Of a stretch of DNA of 64,000 nt, positions 18,579 to 28,662 are shown in pieces. Both the position numbers and the translations under genes were made by a program. Source of the stretch: Planctomycetota bacterium (lineage in GTDB: Bacteria; Planctomycetota; UBA11346); the NCBI GenBank assembly GCA_016745075.1, contig JADGDD010000007.1, positions 62,001-126,000 of the forward strand. The letters are read 5' to 3'. The notes below the pieces were generated by a model. It saw only the letters and a list, made by a program, of their open reading frames with translations, ran no database searches and was not told the DNA's origin. Each line of letters opens with the position of its first letter. The stretch's first letter is position 1.

Positions 18579-20006
18579 ATGTCTACTCAAGTTGTAATTC
18601 TAGGGGCTTCTGGCGATCTGACTGCTCGTAAGCTCGTTCCAGGTTTGTTTAACGCATGGCGACAGGGCTTTTTCCCAGAAAGTATCCAATTGGTGGGGGT
18701 TGCTCGCCGCCCGTGGAATGATGAAGATTTTCGTGCACATTTGGCAGAATATGTTCCCGCTTCTATTAAAGAAAAGCCAGAATGGGCCAATTGGCTTGGT
18801 GCGGTTCAGTATATTCAAACACACCTTGATAGCGAAGAAGACTTTAAGAACCTCAAAAATGGCCTAGAAGAGCTTGGTGGTGCTGTTTCACGGCGTATTT
18901 TCTATCTCGCCATCAAGCCAGACTTATTTAAGCCGAGTGTAGCGGGCTTGTCATGTGTCGGTTTACTTGCACAAGATGAAGAGCATCGTGTGCGAGTGGT
19001 GGTGGAAAAACCATTTGGCAAAGATTTGGCAAGTGCCCAGCAACTCAACCGAGATTTATTAACGTATCTCAGTGAAGATCAGCTCTATCGTATAGACCAT
19101 TACCTCGGTAAAGAAACCGTGCAAAACATATTGGCATTCCGTTTCCGTAACGCTTTCTTTGAACCGCTCTGGAATCAGAAATATGTTGAGTTGGTGCAAA
19201 TAACTGTGGCCGAAGAGGTTGGTATGGAAGGTGGACGGGGTGGCTATTATGACACCTCTGGGGCCATCCGTGATATGATGCAAAACCATGTCTTGCAGTT
19301 ACTTGCATTGGTTGGCATGGAAGCTCCAGCTAGTTTGGATGCAGAAGCCATCCGTAATGAAAAAGTAAAGGTCTTAGAAAGCTTACGCCCGCCAGAAGAA
19401 GTGCACATGGAAACACCGCACATTGTTCGCGGCCAGTACCAAGGATACAAAGAGTCCAGTGGTGTGAATCCAGCATCGGAAACTGAAACCTTCATGGCTG
19501 TTCGCACCTATATCGATAATTGGCGTTGGGGTGGTGTACCATTTTTGATTCGTACCGGTAAATGTTTGCCAAAGCGTTTTACCAGTATCACGATTCAGTT
19601 CCATATGCCGCCGCACCATCTCTTTGGCAATTGGGACGAATGTCACCTACGCCCAAATTCCATTACTTTGCGCATTCAGCCAAACGAAGGCATAGACATG
19701 ACCTTTGATGTGAAGAAGCCGGGGCCCGGCGTTGATATGCATCCAACTAAAATGGAATTTGATTACGACGACGAATTTGACGAGCCAGTAGCTGAAGCCT
19801 ACCAGCGTTTACTACAAGATGTGATCACAGGTGATCAAAGCCTCTTCATCCGTACAGATGAAGTTGAGGCAGCATGGCGCTGGGCAGACAGCTTGCGTCG
19901 CGCCATGGCAGAAACTCCTGTTCACGAATATGAACCCAACACTTGGGGCCCAGACGCATCTTCTGAGCTCTACGGTGAATGCGAAGGCCGCTGGACACGC
20001 GGCTAA
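18579..20006 (+). CDS. zwf: Glucose-6-phosphate 1-dehydrogenase
   Basis: 475 aa, full length. NADP-binding [12 protein letters not shown] at the N-terminus, [10 protein letters not shown], substrate and catalytic site [10 protein letters not shown], and [17 protein letters not shown] are intact. It oxidises glucose-6-phosphate to 6-phosphogluconolactone and opens the oxidative pentose phosphate pathway. No pgl or gnd gene is adjacent. No ribosome site is apparent; a hairpin abuts the start. The downstream intergenic region is filled with the tandem repeat. Confidence 0.96.
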   Translation: MSTQVVILGASGDLTARKLVPGLFNAWRQGFFPESIQLVGVARRPWNDEDFRAHLAEYVPASIKEKPEWANWLGAVQYIQTHLDSEEDFKNLKNGLEELGGAVSRRIFYLAIKPDLFKPSVAGLSCVGLLAQDEEHRVRVVVEKPFGKDLASAQQLNRDLLTYLSEDQLYRIDHYLGKETVQNILAFRFRNAFFEPLWNQKYVELVQITVAEEVGMEGGRGGYYDTSGAIRDMMQNHVLQLLALVGMEAPASLDAEAIRNEKVKVLESLRPPEEVHMETPHIVRGQYQGYKESSGVNPASETETFMAVRTYIDNWRWGGVPFLIRTGKCLPKRFTSITIQFHMPPHHLFGNWDECHLRPNSITLRIQPNEGIDMTFDVKKPGPGVDMHPTKMEFDYDDEFDEPVAEAYQRLLQDVITGDQSLFIRTDEVEAAWRWADSLRRAMAETPVHEYEPNTWGPDASSELYGECEGRWTRG

Positions 20007-20077
20007 GTATAACGGAGCTTTAAGTACCAACCAAGTCTGGCAATGAATAGCGCAGTAACTCCAACTAGTCTCTAAGG

Positions 20078-20309
20078 AAAGCCACTCCAGTAAAAAGCGC
20101 CTGTGGCGCAGGAGTAGCGAATCAGAAACCAGTCACGTAGTGAATTGCTTTGCAATTTGGCGTAAGCCAACTGGTTTTTGAGGGAAGCCATTCCAATAAA
20201 AAGCGCCCGCGGCGCAGGAGTAGCGCGTCAGAAACCAGTCACGTAGTGAATTGCTTTGCAATTTGGCGTAAGCCAACTGGTTTTTGAGGGAAGCCACTCC
20301 AATAAAAAG
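20078..20309 (+). repeat. 106-bp tandem repeat with hairpin and perfect four-way-junction fold
   Basis: Two full units (20078-20183 and 20184-20289) and the first 20 bases of a third (20290-20309) recur with an exact 106-bp period. A degenerate copy of the unit end seems to sit just before (about 20055-20077). Each unit has a hairpin GCGCC-nnn-GGCGC (20097-20109 and 20203-20215; loop TGT in one, CGC in the other). A 58-nt segment follows (20123-20180 and 20229-20286), folding as outer stem CAGAAACCAGT/ACTGGTTTTTG with three inner hairpins, CAC-GTA-GTG, AATTGC-TTT-GCAATT and TGGC-GTAA-GCCA, and no unpaired base at the junction. Not a tRNA. Function unknown; REP-like mobile or structured RNA element are the options. 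Confidence 0.9.
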
Positions 20310-20397
20310 TGTATGAGCCGCGCGTTGGTGGTCTGAACGGGGAAGCTTGCCTGTTTTAGCGTTTACGGGTAGAGTTCGGGACCCGAAGGAGGATTTC

Positions 20398-21486
20398 ATG
20401 GCTGATCTCATGGACGCAAACGAAGCAAAGGCAATCCTTGGCTGCGATGATGCGATGCTCAATGACTACGTGAATAGCGGTCAATTACGTGCTCAAAGCG
20501 TAGATGGCCAGTTAAAAGTGAATGCTGATGATGTACAGGCACTGGTGTCTGGCCTCGAAAGCGATGATGGCACCATTATCCTCTCTGGTGATAGCGAAGA
20601 CCTCAGTATCGATCTTGATGATGTTGGTGGCAGTGGTGAGCTCTTTGATGATACCGCCGCTACTATGATGGGCGATGACGATGCAGGCATTACTTTCTCT
20701 GAAAGTGACAGCTTGGAAGTTGTGAGTTTTGAAGACGGAAATACCCAAGAGTTGTCATTTGATGATGTGAATGATGAAAGTGCTCCAACAGAAGGTTTGA
20801 CCTTCACCGAGAGCAATACCGCTGTTATGACGACTTTCGATGAAACGATGATTGATGAAACAATGATCGACCAAACGGTTGGTGATTTGGATAGCATTGA
20901 ATACGATGAAGATGAGAGCAGCAATACTGGTGGTAGCCGTCGTTCTTCTGCCCGTCATAGCGTTCATAGTCAACGTTATGTACCAACTGAAGAAAAAGAA
21001 TTACATGTTGCCTTTCCAATTATTATTGGCCTTACGGTGTTTATCATGGCCCTTGGTGTTGTACCATATTTCTTCTTGGCTATGGGCCCAGTTGATGGCG
21101 CAGAATACCGTACTGGCGAACAAAAATATGGCAGTGATGACGGAGGTATTCTGACAGACCTTGCCGCAAATATTGCTGGTTTCTCTGTTGAGCCAAACCC
21201 AGAGCAACACAAGAAAAACCACAGTGATTCTCCATTTATCAAAAACCCAGATAAGACTGCAAAATGGCGTTATGATCAATTCCTTGATGGTGCAGATAAA
21301 ACCTTGGAAACTCGTTTGGATGAAATGCACATCGATGCGATTGAAACCAACGACAATGGTGAGCCAACCAGTGCGACTGCCAATAACAGAGAAGGCAACC
21401 CAATGGCAACCTATAGCGTAACCCCACGTAACGTAGATGTATCTGAAGGTAATAACGATACACGTTATGAATTGAAACGACGCTAA
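20398..21486 (+). CDS. HTH (excisionase-like) and single-pass membrane protein, unknown function
   Basis: 362 aa from the ATG at 20398, which has a strong AAGGAGG site at 20386-20392. Residues ~3-50 (MDANEAKAILGC..MLNDYVNSGQL..KVNADDVQALV) look like a MerR/excisionase-type winged helix. A long Asp/Glu/Ser-rich, probably disordered region follows (~55-195), then one transmembrane helix (~203-230, FPIIIGLTVFIMALGVVPYFF) and an external C-terminal domain of ~130 residues. The layout would link a cytoplasmic helix-turn-helix to the envelope. It sits alone between the 106-bp repeat and a terminator. Not assigned to a named family. Confidence 0.78.
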   Translation: MADLMDANEAKAILGCDDAMLNDYVNSGQLRAQSVDGQLKVNADDVQALVSGLESDDGTIILSGDSEDLSIDLDDVGGSGELFDDTAATMMGDDDAGITFSESDSLEVVSFEDGNTQELSFDDVNDESAPTEGLTFTESNTAVMTTFDETMIDETMIDQTVGDLDSIEYDEDESSNTGGSRRSSARHSVHSQRYVPTEEKELHVAFPIIIGLTVFIMALGVVPYFFLAMGPVDGAEYRTGEQKYGSDDGGILTDLAANIAGFSVEPNPEQHKKNHSDSPFIKNPDKTAKWRYDQFLDGADKTLETRLDEMHIDAIETNDNGEPTSATANNREGNPMATYSVTPRNVDVSEGNNDTRYELKRR

Positions 21487-21506
21487 ATATATACAAAAGA
21501 GAGTAT

Positions 21507-21545
21507 AAAAAAGCCCTATCAGAAAATATCTGATAGGGCTTTTTT
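21507..21545. terminator. Bidirectional rho-independent terminator
   Basis: A long stem (AAAAAGCCCTATCAGA with TCTGATAGGGCTTTTT) with loop AAATA and flanking A and T runs. It separates the convergent HTH-TM gene and meaB and should work on both strands. Confidence 0.93.
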
Positions 21546-21568
21546 ATGTTGTACAGATTGGGGTTATT

Positions 21569-22555
21569 CTAGGAAATACCGTATGCTTGTAATAAATTTG
21601 TAGCTGCCTGTGTTGCTGTGAGTGTACCATCACGTAAAGAGTGATTGATTGTAGAGAGTTGTGTGGTCACGTCTGGATGTGTTTCAAAATGATGGGTGAG
21701 TGTATCATGAATAAGAGCCCACATCCACCGTTCTTGCTGACTTGCACGCCGTTGCTGTAGTTGCCCGTTGGCGTCCATGGCATCGCGATGTTTGCAAACA
21801 TTTTCCCATACGTGTTCAATGCCAGGTTCGGCTACAGCGCTACAGGTTACGACCGGTACATCCCAATGGGTATGACCACTATTCATAATATGCAGGGCAT
21901 TTCTGTATTGAGTTGCTGCAAGCTCTGCGGCAGTAGCATTATTACCATCGGCTTTATTGACGGCGAGAATGTCAGCGACTTCTAAAAGGCCTCGTTTGAT
22001 CCCTTGCAATTCATCGCCAGCACCAGGTAGCATGAGCACTAAAAAACTGTCCACCATATCAGCGACAACGGTTTCACTTTGGCCAACACCAACCGTTTCG
22101 ATAATAATAACATCATAGCCAGCTGCTTCACAGAGCAGCATGCTTTCACGCGTCTTCGCAGCAACGCCACCAAGTGTACATGATGATGGTGATGGTCGTA
22201 CAAAAGCATTTTCTTGAGTTGATAAATTTTGCATCCTCGTTTTATCGCCAAGAATACTGCCACCAGTACGTGCACTTGATGGATCAATGGCCAGTACCGC
22301 TGGTTTATGGTGACTATTGACTAATTGCATACCAAGCGTTTCGATAAAGGTACTTTTACCAACACCGGGAACCCCAGAAATACCAAGGCGTGTTGCTTTG
22401 CCTGTAAACGGTAGGATTTCCCGAATAATATGCTGCGCAAGTTGTTGATGTTTTGGGCTATTACTTTCAATTAAAGTAATAGCCCTTGCTAAAATAGCTC
22501 GGTTCCCCGAACGAATGCCGGCAACAAAATCTTCAAGTGGTAATAACCGAGACAT
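21569..22555 (-). CDS. meaB: Methylmalonyl-CoA mutase-associated GTPase MeaB
   Basis: 328 aa. G3E-family P-loop GVPGVGKST, IDPSSARTGGSILGDKTRM, IETVGVGQSE and NKAD nucleotide motifs. MeaB loads and protects the adenosylcobalamin of methylmalonyl-CoA mutase. It lies 53 bp downstream of the mutase large subunit, completing a small-large-chaperone operon. Confidence 0.95.
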   Translation of the reverse strand: MSRLLPLEDFVAGIRSGNRAILARAITLIESNSPKHQQLAQHIIREILPFTGKATRLGISGVPGVGKSTFIETLGMQLVNSHHKPAVLAIDPSSARTGGSILGDKTRMQNLSTQENAFVRPSPSSCTLGGVAAKTRESMLLCEAAGYDVIIIETVGVGQSETVVADMVDSFLVLMLPGAGDELQGIKRGLLEVADILAVNKADGNNATAAELAATQYRNALHIMNSGHTHWDVPVVTCSAVAEPGIEHVWENVCKHRDAMDANGQLQQRRASQQERWMWALIHDTLTHHFETHPDVTTQLSTINHSLRDGTLTATQAATNLLQAYGIS

Positions 22556-22608
22556 AAAAAACCTAATTGGAGCTTTAAAGGAAATCCTTTTAAAGTTCTC
22601 AATTCTCC

Positions 22609-24756
22609 TTACGCTACTGGTTCACAGAAATGTTCGGTAAGTTTACTTATTAAGTCTTTAGCCGCGGTAGTGATGATGGTGCCTGGTGGATAGATAGCAG
22701 CAGCACCATTATCGAGTAATTCTTGGAAGTCGTCTGGTGGAATAACTCCACCAACAACAACAAGGATATCTTTGCGTCCACGTTTGGCGAGTTCATCTCG
22801 CAATTGTGGAACAAGTGTCAGGTGTCCGGCTGCAAGACTGGATACACCAACGACATGCACGTCATTATCGACTGCTTGTTGGGCGGTTTCTTCCGGTGTT
22901 TGGAAGAGGGGGCCAACATCTACATCAAAGCCCATATCCGCATATGCGGTAGAGACTACTTTTTGTCCGCGGTCATGTCCATCTTGTCCCATTTTGGCGA
23001 TAAGAATACGTGGGCGGCGACCTTCTTCTTCACTGAAAGTATCAACGGCTTTACGAACCTCATTTAAGGCAGATGCATCTTCGCCTGCCTCTGCCGCATA
23101 CACGCGAGAAATAGTTTGGATGGTTGCTTGATGACGATCGTAGATTTTCTCAAGAGCCATGCTTATTTCTCCAACAGTTGCTCGCGCCCGCGCTGCTTGT
23201 ACAGCAAGATCGAGTAGGTTCCCCGTTTTATTTTGTGCAGCGTCAGTAAGTGCATTGAGCGCATTTTCAACGGCAGCATTATCTCGATTTTCTTTCAGGT
23301 GTTTCAGGCGATTAATTTGTGCGACACGAACAGCACTATTATCAACTTTTAACACTTCGAGTGGTGGCTCGTTATCTAGTACATATTTATTAACACCAAC
23401 AACGGTTTGTTTGCCACTATCAATTCGTGCTTGGGTACGGGCCGAAGCTTCCTCAATGCGAAGTTTTGGAATACCAGCTTCAATAGCTTTGGCCATACCG
23501 CCAAGTTTCTCAACTTCTTCAATATGGGCCCATGCTTTTTGTACTAATTCATCGGTTAATGTTTCAACATAGGCAGAACCATACCATGGATCTGCAACAC
23601 GACAGGTGCCACTTTCTTGTTGTAGGAATAGCTGCGTATTCCTGGCAATGCGAGCAGAAAAGTCCGTTGGTAAGGCAAGCGCTTCATCAAGTGCATTTGT
23701 ATGTAAACTTTGCGTATGGCCTTGAGTGGCAGCCATCGCTTCAATAGATGTACGAACAACATTATTATAGACATCTTGTGCCGTTAATGACCAGCCAGAA
23801 GTTTGTGAGTGGGTGCGCAAACTCATGCTCTTATTGTTTTTGGCACCAAATGATTTAATTATTTTTGCCCATAAAACACGGCCCGCGCGCATTTTGGCAA
23901 CTTCCATAAAGAAGTTCATACCAACTGCCCAGAAGAATGACAAGCGTGGTGCAAAGGCATCCACATCTAGACCAGCTTCCATACCACTGCGGATATATTC
24001 CATTCCGTCAGCAAGGGTGTATGCTAATTCTAAATCAGCAGTAGCCCCAGCTTCTTGCATATGATAGCCACTAATACTAATACTATTAAACTTCGGCATA
24101 TTTTGTGAAGTGTAAGCAAAAATATCAGAAATAATTCTCATAGACGGTGCCGGTGGATAAATATACGTATTACGGACCATGAATTCTTTAAGAATATCAT
24201 TTTGAATAGTACCAGCAAGTTTTTCTGGACTGACGCCTTGTTCTTCTGCGGCAATAATATAGAGCGCCATAATTGGCAGAACAGCACCATTCATAGTCAT
24301 GGAAACGGACATTTTATCTAGCGGAATACCATCAAATAAGATACGCATGTCTTCAATAGAATCGATGGCAACCCCAGCCATACCAACATCGCCAAGCACA
24401 CGTGGATGGTCGCTGTCGTAGCCACGATGGGTGGCAAGGTCAAAAGCAATAGATAACCCTTTTTGTCCTGCTGCAAGATTCCGGCGATAAAATGCATTGG
24501 ATTCCTCAGCAGTAGAAAAACCAGCGTATTGGCGAACGGTCCAAGGTCGTAGTGCGTACATGGTGCTATAAGGCCCACGTAAGAACGGAGGTAAACCTGG
24601 GTAAACGCCTTTCATATGTTCTGCATCAGGGGTATGGGTATAACGGTTTTGAACGGTGATGCCTTCTGGTGTTAACCAAGGGTCCGTCGCATTATCTGTG
24701 TGTGGTGCAGCAACAGGTGGATTGAAAGGGAGGGTACTAAAATCTGGGAGGCTCAT
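22609..24756 (-). CDS. mutB: Methylmalonyl-CoA mutase large (catalytic) subunit
   Basis: 715 aa, standard length. Catalytic TIM barrel ([33 protein letters not shown]) and a C-terminal B12-binding domain with the DGHDRG form of the DxHxxG motif, then [11 protein letters not shown] and GGVIPPDD. It interconverts succinyl-CoA and (R)-methylmalonyl-CoA with adenosylcobalamin. Its ATG overlaps the stop of the small subunit (ATGA). No epimerase or propionyl-CoA carboxylase is in the window. Naming varies (mutB/scpA). Confidence 0.97.
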   Translation of the reverse strand: MSLPDFSTLPFNPPVAAPHTDNATDPWLTPEGITVQNRYTHTPDAEHMKGVYPGLPPFLRGPYSTMYALRPWTVRQYAGFSTAEESNAFYRRNLAAGQKGLSIAFDLATHRGYDSDHPRVLGDVGMAGVAIDSIEDMRILFDGIPLDKMSVSMTMNGAVLPIMALYIIAAEEQGVSPEKLAGTIQNDILKEFMVRNTYIYPPAPSMRIISDIFAYTSQNMPKFNSISISGYHMQEAGATADLELAYTLADGMEYIRSGMEAGLDVDAFAPRLSFFWAVGMNFFMEVAKMRAGRVLWAKIIKSFGAKNNKSMSLRTHSQTSGWSLTAQDVYNNVVRTSIEAMAATQGHTQSLHTNALDEALALPTDFSARIARNTQLFLQQESGTCRVADPWYGSAYVETLTDELVQKAWAHIEEVEKLGGMAKAIEAGIPKLRIEEASARTQARIDSGKQTVVGVNKYVLDNEPPLEVLKVDNSAVRVAQINRLKHLKENRDNAAVENALNALTDAAQNKTGNLLDLAVQAARARATVGEISMALEKIYDRHQATIQTISRVYAAEAGEDASALNEVRKAVDTFSEEEGRRPRILIAKMGQDGHDRGQKVVSTAYADMGFDVDVGPLFQTPEETAQQAVDNDVHVVGVSSLAAGHLTLVPQLRDELAKRGRKDILVVVGGVIPPDDFQELLDNGAAAIYPPGTIITTAAKDLISKLTEHFCEPVA

Positions 24757-26600
24757 GCTGATACTCCTTCCTGTGTATGAAGGTCTTGAAGGATATCTAA
24801 AATATTACTGCCAAGATAGAGGAAGGTATCTGCACCAGCCGCAGTCCATGCTTCTTGTTGATCTGGTTTTGGTCGACCAGCAACAAGTATTTTTGTTGCT
24901 CCAGCTTGTTTCAAAGCAGAAAGAATAGGTTCCATTTGTTCGGCATAACATTTGTCGGACGAGCACACAATAGCGACCTTTGCGCCGCTTGCAGAGAAAC
25001 CGACGGCAGCAGCGTCACCACTGGCATAGCCATGTTCGGCAAGACTTTCTACACCACCAGCTGATAACACATTTTGGCACCAGGTTGATCTTGTATTATA
25101 GACAGCGAGTGGACCAATATTTGCAAAGAAGACTTGTGGGCGTTTCCCCGTTTTTTCTTGATGAGCATCGCTGGCTTTACGAAGCGTTTCATATTCTAAA
25201 GCGAACGGACGTTTTTGTAATGGAGTAATCGTGCATTTGGGATCAGTAATAGGACAAGGTGTTTGTCGTTGATCACGTTTTGGCAGTGCTTCTTCTAAAT
25301 TAGGAAATTCACTAATACCGGTAATTGGCATTTTTCGTTTAGCACTATCAATGGCTCGTTGTTCGGCAATTGCAGCAACCTCTTCGATTAAGCTCCCATC
25401 GGTGATAACTGAAATGATACCGCCACGTTTTTCAATATCTTGGAAGAATGCCCAAGCTTGTTCGGCAAGTGTTGCAGTCATTTCTTCTATATAGACGCAG
25501 CCAGAAGCAGGGTCGGCTACAGAATTCAAATGTGATTCTTCTTGTAGGATAATTTGGGTATTCCGAGCGGTGCGTAAACCAAGTTGGTCTGGTACGCCAA
25601 GCTGTTTATCAAATGGGGAGGTGGTAATAAGGTCAGCGCCACCGACAGCAGCAGCAAAGGTACCAACCGTACCGCGTAGCATATTCACCCATGGATCATA
25701 AGTAGTCCATTGTCTGTCTGCACTATGGCCATGAATACAGGCTGTCCCGCTGATTCCAGCATGAGTGAGGAGACTTTCCCAGAGTTGACGAGCTGCACGG
25801 AATTTTGCGATTTCTAGAAATTGGTCGGTGCCAACACTCAGGTGGAGCACCATTTGTGCGGCAGCATCAGGTAGCGCCACTCCAGCTTTTTCGAGTGTAC
25901 GGAGGTAGGTCAGCCCAGTAGAGAGTATAATGGCTAATTCTTGTGCGGCATGAGCACCAGCATCTACCCATGGTAGGGCACTTACGCCAATAGCTTTACC
26001 TTGTGGTCGTTGTGCTATAGATATTTTCATGTGTGTTGTAAAAGCCTCGAGGCTTTCATCGAGACCTAATTCAAGGGCTGCATTTTCAGCTAACTCAGCC
26101 AGTGGGTCTGTGTTGGCGTAGAGAGCAACATCTGCTGGGTTTAGGCCACGTGCAGTGATTATCTCATGAAAGTAGCCCATGATGATAGCTGTTTTACCTT
26201 GAGCATCCAAGACTAGTGGAGTCATTTCTAGATAGACACCAGTGAGTAGAGTCTCAAGGTCTGCTCGTGAATTGATAACGATACCAGCATGGTTTGGACT
26301 AGCAATTCTCAGTAAAGGTGCGGTTACGCCGCGCTCAAGACTATTTAATAACACAAGGTTGGCTGCTTTTGGGTCAGCTTCCTCAACCGCTTGGCTGATC
26401 AACCAGCCAGCACTTGCATTTACGGGTTCAGCCTTGTCGCTTTTCGTATAGAGTGGCTGAACGCCAATGCCTTCGTAAAGTTTTTTGACTAAACGTTTTT
26501 CAAAGGGTGCGCCCTTAAGGTCTTTCTCAACCGCGCTGAGCCATTCATCATGTGAAGGAAGGGGGAAGTCGGCCAATAGGGCCGGTTTACCAGTGCTCAT
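24753..26600 (-). CDS. mutA: Methylmalonyl-CoA mutase small subunit
   Basis: 615 aa. Homologous to the large subunit ([35 protein letters not shown]) but the C-terminal cobalamin domain lacks the DxHxxG histidine ([15 protein letters not shown]), as expected for the non-catalytic partner of the heterodimer. It opens the mutA-mutB-meaB operon and ends in a 4-bp overlap with mutB. No cobalamin-riboswitch box was seen upstream. Confidence 0.94.
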   Translation of the reverse strand: MSTGKPALLADFPLPSHDEWLSAVEKDLKGAPFEKRLVKKLYEGIGVQPLYTKSDKAEPVNASAGWLISQAVEEADPKAANLVLLNSLERGVTAPLLRIASPNHAGIVINSRADLETLLTGVYLEMTPLVLDAQGKTAIIMGYFHEIITARGLNPADVALYANTDPLAELAENAALELGLDESLEAFTTHMKISIAQRPQGKAIGVSALPWVDAGAHAAQELAIILSTGLTYLRTLEKAGVALPDAAAQMVLHLSVGTDQFLEIAKFRAARQLWESLLTHAGISGTACIHGHSADRQWTTYDPWVNMLRGTVGTFAAAVGGADLITTSPFDKQLGVPDQLGLRTARNTQIILQEESHLNSVADPASGCVYIEEMTATLAEQAWAFFQDIEKRGGIISVITDGSLIEEVAAIAEQRAIDSAKRKMPITGISEFPNLEEALPKRDQRQTPCPITDPKCTITPLQKRPFALEYETLRKASDAHQEKTGKRPQVFFANIGPLAVYNTRSTWCQNVLSAGGVESLAEHGYASGDAAAVGFSASGAKVAIVCSSDKCYAEQMEPILSALKQAGATKILVAGRPKPDQQEAWTAAGADTFLYLGSNILDILQDLHTQEGVSA

Positions 26601-27260
26601 CTATGTCTCCTGATGTCACGAGTCAGTATCCTTAGCCCTTGCTCTACTATCAACCTGAAACATAGGTTTTTCATTATTAATGCATTTACGCTATCGATGA
26701 TGGTGCAAGAATCTCATGTCTGAGATTAAAATGTATTCTTTACTTTTTTTCAAGTACTGCATGAAATTTAAAAGCAATCCAGTGTAAACTCTTTTTGGGA
26801 CCTCATTTGTTATGGTAAATGGTTGTGAGTGTGACACGGAGAGATGTGTCTGATTGGAAGTTTTTCATCTGTAGACCAGATAATAGAGAATGAGTGCGAT
26901 TTGGTTGATTCCATATAAGTATTGAATTTATAATGGTTTACAATTTTATTTCGATTATTTTCTTTGTGGAGGAGGAGCTGGTATAGATTGCTCAGTAGGC
27001 AAGGCATGTCTCTCTAAGTCACTAATACTAGAGAAGTTGCGAAGATCAGGTTCTAGCAAACTTTGTCATAGCTTGACGATAGGGCGTAACTTCGATTTAA
27101 TGAATTTTGAAAGAGACAGGGGCAAATGTATGTGCATTGATCGAATTGTAGGGGTATCGTATCTTGTCACTCCCGTACCTGCCCTTTCCTGCTTATATGG
27201 GTGTGTTTTTCCTACACAGGCAACGCTTTTGCCTGTAAATGCTTTATTAAGAGATGTCAG
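26601..27260. other. 660-bp divergent intergenic region
   Basis: Lies between the divergent mutA and metalloprotease operons, AT-rich in its middle part. I see no convincing gene; a 65-codon minus-strand frame at 26810-27007 lacks any recognisable feature. An 8-bp hairpin (27216-27223 with 27229-27236, loop CGCTT) lies 24 bases before the ATG at 27261. Both operon promoters must be here but no clear -35/-10 pair or sigma-54 site stands out. Confidence 0.6.
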
Positions 27261-27839
27261 ATGAGCAGCGTTTTTTCCTGTATGATTTCTCTGCTTTGTG
27301 TCGTAGTTTGTGATGCGGTTGAATTCCCTGTGGCGGTGACCTATGACCAAGGAGCATTGTCGATATCAATGGCTATTGATGAAAATAACCAAGATACTTT
27401 TTTGTGTAGCTTCTCATCACCTGCGTTTGATGTGAATAAAATCAAGCGGGCAAATCTTTTTATTATTCAGAAGGTTGGCAATAATGGTGAACTTTCGTTG
27501 CCTGTGGTATCAACGCTGTTGCTTGAGGCTCAGTTTCTAAGAGTTGTTATAGTAGAAGATGATAAGATTTTAGATTTTTCACAACCCATTTTTATTCCTT
27601 CCAAGGTTCGCTTTGAGCAAGGTGTTCAGCCAGTGTATTTAGGTGGTTTCGGGTTCTCTTTTGTTCGCCCGAGCTATCACCAGGCAATCCATGATCTCCG
27701 CTTAAAACATGAACATTACAAGGACATGGAAGTCTCTCAGGCAGATATGAGGAAACTTCTTCAGCGACAAAAAACATTACGACAACGAAGAAAAATCTTA
27801 TTGCAGCGTCTCGTTGAATTAAGTGATGATAAAAAATGA
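27261..27839 (+). CDS. Secreted protein of unknown function, first gene of metalloprotease operon
   Basis: 192 aa from the ATG at 27261, where a signal peptide begins (MSSVFSCMISLLCVVVCDA); the frame is open further upstream but without a signal sequence. The mature part is beta-rich, followed by a strongly basic helical tail (MRKLLQRQKTLRQRRKILL). The stop overlaps the hupE ATG in an ATGA. Not recognised; the tight coupling to a metal permease suggests an envelope accessory of that permease. Confidence 0.7.
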   Translation: MSSVFSCMISLLCVVVCDAVEFPVAVTYDQGALSISMAIDENNQDTFLCSFSSPAFDVNKIKRANLFIIQKVGNNGELSLPVVSTLLLEAQFLRVVIVEDDKILDFSQPIFIPSKVRFEQGVQPVYLGGFGFSFVRPSYHQAIHDLRLKHEHYKDMEVSQADMRKLLQRQKTLRQRRKILLQRLVELSDDKK

Positions 27840-28423
27840 TGCGGTTTCTGTTGATCATCTGTTGTTTGACTCTCTCTGGAGCACCTCTGTATGCGCATGA
27901 GGCGGCATACGTTGGTTTTAGCGGTGGTCTTTTGCACCCTATCTTGGGGGTGGATCATTTACTTGCTATGCTGAGCGTTGGGATTGTGAGTGCACAAATA
28001 GGGAAACAAGCTTTATGGGCGATTCCTCTATTATTTGTTAGTGTTATGGCGGCAGGAAGTATGTATGCTTATTTTGATTTTTACCTGCCAAGTGTTGAGT
28101 TGGGGATAGCATCTTCTGTTATCTTTTTAGGGGTCGCCATTGCTTGCCAAGAAAAACTCAGCGCGTGGGTTATTGCAGGATTTGTTGCAGTGTTTGCCTT
28201 GTTTCATGGATATGCACATGGAGTGGAACGTCCGGAATCTTTTTCCTTTTATATTTTTGGTGCAGGGTTTCTTCTTGGCACTGCATGTATCCATGTAGGT
28301 GGATTATTTATACCACTGATGGTCAATAAATTTTTTCCTCAGCGGATAGTGCTTGCTCAGATTGGTGCTGCGGTTGCAGCAGTTGGTGTGTATCTTTTGC
28401 TTGGAAATGTCGGTGTGATATGA
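27836..28423 (+). CDS. HupE/UreJ-family nickel/cobalt permease
   Basis: 195 aa with signal-like first helix and about six membrane segments. Family motifs: GLLHPILGVDHLLAMLSVG with HP and DHLLAM, and ALFHGYAHGVE in the second conserved block. HupE/UreJ proteins carry Ni2+ or Co2+ into the cell, usually beside hydrogenase or urease genes. Here it overlaps its neighbours on both sides by 4 bp (ATGA) and lies in front of a giant zinc-type metalloprotease. Transport family is firm; the metal and the link to the protease are inference. Confidence 0.9.
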   Translation: MMRFLLIICCLTLSGAPLYAHEAAYVGFSGGLLHPILGVDHLLAMLSVGIVSAQIGKQALWAIPLLFVSVMAAGSMYAYFDFYLPSVELGIASSVIFLGVAIACQEKLSAWVIAGFVAVFALFHGYAHGVERPESFSFYIFGAGFLLGTACIHVGGLFIPLMVNKFFPQRIVLAQIGAAVAAVGVYLLLGNVGVI

Positions 28424-28662
28424 ATAAAGTAATCGTACTGATACTAACTTTTTTAGGAGTCATTGTAATATTGTTTACAAGCGACTATTTGTTTCTGAGT
28501 GGCCAAGATGACTCAGATAATGTCGATAGAAATTCAGAAGATCGGCTTTCAGTATTGAATGAATTATACAGCATCGAAGAAGAATTGATGTTGTTAGGTG
28601 TCGTAATAGACACATACACAGAAAAAAACCTTTTAGAGAAAGAAGGTCGTGAACATGAGTAA
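28420..28662 (+). CDS. Small single-pass membrane protein, unknown
   Basis: 80 aa. N-terminal transmembrane helix (VIVLILTFLGVIVILFTS), then an acidic helical tail (SVLNELYSIEEELMLLG). The ATG overlaps the hupE stop and its end overlaps the metalloprotease start by 8 bp, so it is part of one coupled operon. No family recognised. Possibly a permease partner or assembly factor; that is a guess. Confidence 0.65.
   Translation: MNKVIVLILTFLGVIVILFTSDYLFLSGQDDSDNVDRNSEDRLSVLNELYSIEEELMLLGVVIDTYTEKNLLEKEGREHE

Noticed and set aside
20123..20286. Cloverleaf repeat as a tRNA gene or tandem tRNAs
   Set aside because: The arms are too short, the loops are 3-4 bases and there is no T-loop GTTCRA, anticodon loop or acceptor end.
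20078..20309. Short CRISPR array
   Set aside because: The 106-bp units are contiguous and nearly identical over their whole length; there are no unique spacers and no cas genes.
20493..20924. 143-codon serine-rich minus-strand frame
   Set aside because: Antisense of the Asp-rich repeat region of the HTH-TM gene; Asp/Thr codons read backwards give Ser-rich frames.
23159..23572. 137-codon plus-strand frame inside mutB
   Set aside because: Serine/arginine/alanine-rich antisense shadow of a fully conserved mutase.
26601..26800. Cobalamin riboswitch upstream of the mutase operon
   Set aside because: No B12-box-like sequence or conserved core was found on the minus strand.
26810..27007. 65-codon minus-strand frame in the large intergenic gap
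   Set aside because: No ribosome site, no family, irregular composition; likely chance.
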